Below, piece after piece: positions 41,709-44,978 of a stretch of 44,978 nt of DNA (its first letter is position 1; every line of letters begins with the position of its first letter). Both the position numbers and the translations under genes were made by a program. The stretch comes from Capniomyces stellatus (Eukaryota > Kickxellomycota > Harpellomycetes > Harpellales > Legeriomycetaceae): assembly GCA_001661515.1 (NCBI GenBank), contig LUVW01000052.1:43976-88953 (forward strand), given 5' to 3'. Under the pieces are notes generated by a model that ran no database searches, was not told the DNA's origin, and saw nothing but the letters and a program-made list of their open reading frames with translations.

Positions 41709-43253
41709 TTTGCCGGGGGGTTTGCAGCTATATCGGATGGATTATATATAACCCGGCAGTGAATGTGCTAATATCAGAGTTGAGCATGCATTCATTTCAA
41801 ACCCGGCTAGCACTAATGCTGAGAATTACAGAGAGAAAGACAGTAAGCTCTTGATTGTAATAGTTTGAGTTGGGAGGTTTAAAGTGCTTTACTTTTAAGC
41901 TGAGAGGTATAACTGGCTTGAGTTTTCAATCCAAGTCCACCAAAAGTGACTGGTTTCTGGTATTAATCTAACAATTGTAAATCTCATCAAATCTTGTATT
42001 TGGTCAGATGTTTTCAATAGAGCCAGAGTTTATCATTTTTAACCTGTTTTTCTAGTGAACTATTTTTTTCCCCAAGTTAGTGGTTTAAAAGTAAACAAAT
42101 TATGCGAATAATCAACTATAGCTTATGTTTCATAATAACTGATAATCCCTAATGTCAAAGTAAAAAAAACGTGTAAGGGTCAGATTTTTTGAATTTCAAA
42201 TTTTTTTAATAAACGTAAAAATGTTATCAGATTATGAAATTTTATTCGACGAAACTCTTATCTGATTAACAAATTTGCAAATAGCTAAAGTTACAAAGTT
42301 TGCGATGTTTTCACATGTTGTATTAGCCAATTTAGAATGACAATTATGCCATACTAAGCCAAATTAGCTGAGAAACAATAGACGGAATATAAAACAAGCA
42401 AACCTGATATCAAGGTTAAAGTATGGGATGATATTTTGGACATAATCCTCACCAATTACCTGCGCTGGACAATCCACTCCAGTCAATCAAAGTCGAGCTA
42501 AAGCTTTACTAACGCTACACAGCTACAGGTGTATACCCAACCACAGCGCTTTTAGATGCCTTTTCGTGTATTTCTAGCCATACTTTTTTGGTTGGATAGA
42601 AGCTTGCTTAATAATGGGTCTGAAGCTACCCCAATACACACAAGATTGGTATGGATGCTAACTGTGACAGTTGTTTATTAGAGGGGTTGTTTTATCAGAT
42701 AAGACCTTTGGAGTCATTGTCATTTGTCGCAATAGATGCACAGTTTTACGAATATATGTTGGTTGACTAGCCAGTAATATCAAGAGATATATTGTATTTT
42801 AAACCACATACTTTGAATGTTGCTGTTTGCGGATGTTTTGATAGTAAGCGCCATGCTAGTTTGTATAAGGGTGTTCCTAGAATAGTCAAGTTTTTTTTTA
42901 GTTTAAAGCAGGTAATTGGTATTTGGAATGGAAGAAGTCGACAGAATTGTAATTTAATGAATTTGTAAGATATTCCACAATTAATCAGCGATATTTACAC
43001 ATTGATATCAGCATTAATATTTTGGTTTCAACCAAGTAAGGTAGTGATAAAAAAAGAGTAGGATTTAGTTTAAAGGAACAAAAAAAGGGTTGTTGGATTT
43101 AGTATAAATTAAGCCAGGATCCTCACTAATCGAAAGTAATTTCTAAACAAATAAATAATCTTTTATACAATCCAAGTATACAAGACAACAAAACCGAATT
43201 TCAGGATAGCAAGAAGTATTTTATTTATTTGCACAAGGCCGTAGCAAGTCAGC
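41709..43253. other. Intergenic, possible gene fragments
   Basis: AT-rich. Around 42545-42770 two short frames (MPFRVFLAILFWL and GMDANCDSCLLEGLF) look more protein-like than the surroundings but end quickly. I cannot assemble a gene. The rest is featureless. Confidence 0.45.
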
Positions 43254-44978
43254 ATGGTTAAAACAAACATAACACACGATTTTACTAGTAAGTACCTTGA
43301 ATGTTTTTTTTTGGTCTACCTGGTACCCTATTGATTGAAAAGTCGTGTGATTAACTGACTAAAATTATCTTCAACTGTACTTGTAGTCACAAACAAAGGG
43401 GTGTTTATAATCCTCACTATTCTACAGCTATCGTACTTTTTTGTGAATGCATTCACATTTACCGGAGTCAAGGGTATTAGATACCTGTTCAAGGCAACAT
43501 TTCTGCCAATTGACGCAAATCTAGCACTGATGTTCATATCAATGTCACACACAACTCTGACATTGCTTAAGCACTATGTGTTGGCTCCACTGAGCAGGCT
43601 TTTAAAGCCAAGCAAAAAGTATCGCTGGTTGGTGGGGTGGAGATCAATTAGAATGGAAAACACCTTGGGGCTGCATGTGTTTTTTGGAATATTCTTTTTT
43701 TCCTGGTGCGTGTTCCATACCGTGGTGGCAATATTCATTTACTATGCCAAAATATACAGCACTCCATCAATTCCAACCTCACAACTGAGAACGGCTGGGT
43801 TTGATGGTCTGTCAGGGTTAGATAGCAGGTGAGCATACATATAAATATTACAATATTAAACTTGAATCACCTATTCTATTACAAAAACTGACCAATACTG
43901 ATGTGTCAATGTAGCAGCTTTGTGAAGAGGACCGAAAAGTACAAGCTGATTAAGAGTAACGGAGCAAACCAATACGTGTTTGTAACAGGGATAATAACAA
44001 TGTCCATATTCACCACATTCATCTTTTTCTCAATCCGTAAGATTTTTCAGCAATTAATCAGTTGTATATTGCATGTCTGCTGTATTATATGTATTTATCT
44101 GTATCAACTAACTCGACTGTATCTCCTTGTAAACTGTAGCACGAATAAGAAAACGATTCTACGAGCTGTTCTACTACTCGCATCACTTGTTTATCCCTGG
44201 ATTGATTGCAAATATATTCCATGTCAGAGCAATCGGTTTCTGGAGTTGGATGGGCTGCTTCATGCTGTTTGTAGTAGACAGGACTTATAGACAGCTGATT
44301 AAGAAAAAGGTGTCGGGTTCAGAGATACACGCTGTAAAGTGGTCCAAATCCATGTTTGAAATCCAGTTCCCCGTCAAGAAAGGCGCAGTGCTAAAGACCG
44401 AGTTCCCTAAACTAAACTACTGCCAGTTTGTCTACCTGAACTGTCCAGAGATTTCATCAACCGAGTGGCATCCCTACGACTTGGCGTCCAACAAATACGA
44501 CAAGTACAACAGCGTCATTATTTCCAAGCGAGGAGACTGGACTGTTAAGCTGCACAATCTGCTGTTTGGTTCTGACGGCGATGAGGCGGACTTGGCAGTT
44601 TCTGGGTCCGAAAACTCGTCCAACTATGGCGACGATGAGAAGAGTAGAGTGATGAAAACCGGGGGTGGTTTGATTGTAGAGGGTCAGGTGACGGATAGTG
44701 GCGAGGTTGTTGTGAGCAGCCAGGATAGAACCAGCAAAATAAGCATCAAAGTCAGTGGGTACTATGACTCGCCATTCCAGTACATTTTTGAGAACCAGGT
44801 GGCTATCCTGGTTGCCACAGGATCGGGGATTTCGTCGATGATCTCGCTGATCAAGGAGTTTACACTGAGCCTGAGCACTGCTGGGTCGTCGATAAAAACC
44901 AAGAAAATATATTTGATTTGGAGCCACAGGGAAATCGATGCATTTTCGTTGTTGAAGGTAGGCTTTGATTTACTTTTT
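43254..44978 (+). CDS. NADPH oxidase (NOX/ferric-reductase superfamily), 5' part
   Basis: Four exons are visible: 43254-43287, 43387-43828, 43915-44036 and 44140-44957. A GTAGGC donor at 44958 then leads off the window. The introns (99, 86 and 103 nt) all rebuild the frame, and 472 residues are seen. The membrane part has the two heme-binding His pairs: HVFFGIFFFSWCVFH (13 residues between) and HHLFIPGLIANIFH (12 between first and last). HPYD near STEWHPYDLAS is a divergent FAD-binding HPFT, and LVATGSGISS a divergent NADPH-binding glycine motif. A roughly 60-residue low-complexity insert separates these motifs. It would pass electrons from NADPH through FAD and heme to O2, making superoxide. 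The acceptor of intron 2 is a TAGCAG tandem. The remaining C-terminus lies outside the window. Confidence 0.82.

Noticed and set aside
38947..43253. Gene-poor stretch considered as a transposon graveyard
   Set aside because: I saw no terminal repeats, reverse transcriptase, integrase or transposase motifs; only the protease relic is identifiable.

Overview
The window is AT-rich eukaryotic DNA from a draft assembly. It has two 14-base N gaps and one single n. The gene set is fungal: a division-1 chitin synthase, a TBF1/TRF-type telomere-binding protein, a mitochondrial uS4 protein, eIF3i, a GCN4-type bZIP factor, Opy2-like membrane anchors and a NADPH oxidase. Introns are few and short (75-228 nt) with GTAAGT-like donors, and codon use is standard. 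A cyclin with E-type features and a trypsin-like protease relic make me lean to an early-diverging fungus such as Zoopagomycota/Kickxellomycotina. That placement is a guess.

Layout. 1-586 is the 5' end of a bZIP gene on the minus strand, and 31628-32213 is a perfect inverted copy of it. 2.0-13.5 kb is a compact core block: TBF1/TRF-like (+), uS4m (-), eIF3i (+), Opy2-like A (-), chitin synthase (-). 13.5-16.6 kb has no gene I can support. 16.6-25.9 kb is an accessory patch of secreted or surface proteins: RFR-domain protein A, a small possible peptide precursor, a GPI-anchored GDSL esterase, RFR-domain protein B with an RGD/KGD array, and Opy2-like B. 27.8-28.9 kb is a spliced gene with a PIG-P-like membrane domain. 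31.7-33.2 kb is the complete bZIP gene and 36.4-38.4 kb a cyclin. 38.6-43.2 kb is gene-poor, holding one tentative minus-strand mini-gene and a decayed S1 protease. 43.3 kb to the right edge is a NADPH oxidase cut off by the window.

How the genes fit. The core block carries housekeeping and cell-cycle functions (telomere, translation, mitochondrial ribosome, wall synthesis, cyclin). The central patch is dominated by exported proteins and contains one member of each of two paralogous pairs or both (RFR A/B; Opy2-like A/B flank it). Core genes share a marked strand asymmetry: the coding strand is purine-rich upstream and at the 5' end, and pyrimidine-rich at the 3' end and downstream. The patch genes lack it.

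Main points for follow-up: TTAGGG repeats inside and upstream of the telomere-binding-protein gene; the bZIP inverted repeat that could flip 31 kb and swap promoters; a C-terminal RFR module shared by two secreted proteins; a possible Kex2-processed peptide precursor; and a protease relic with His and Ser of the triad replaced.
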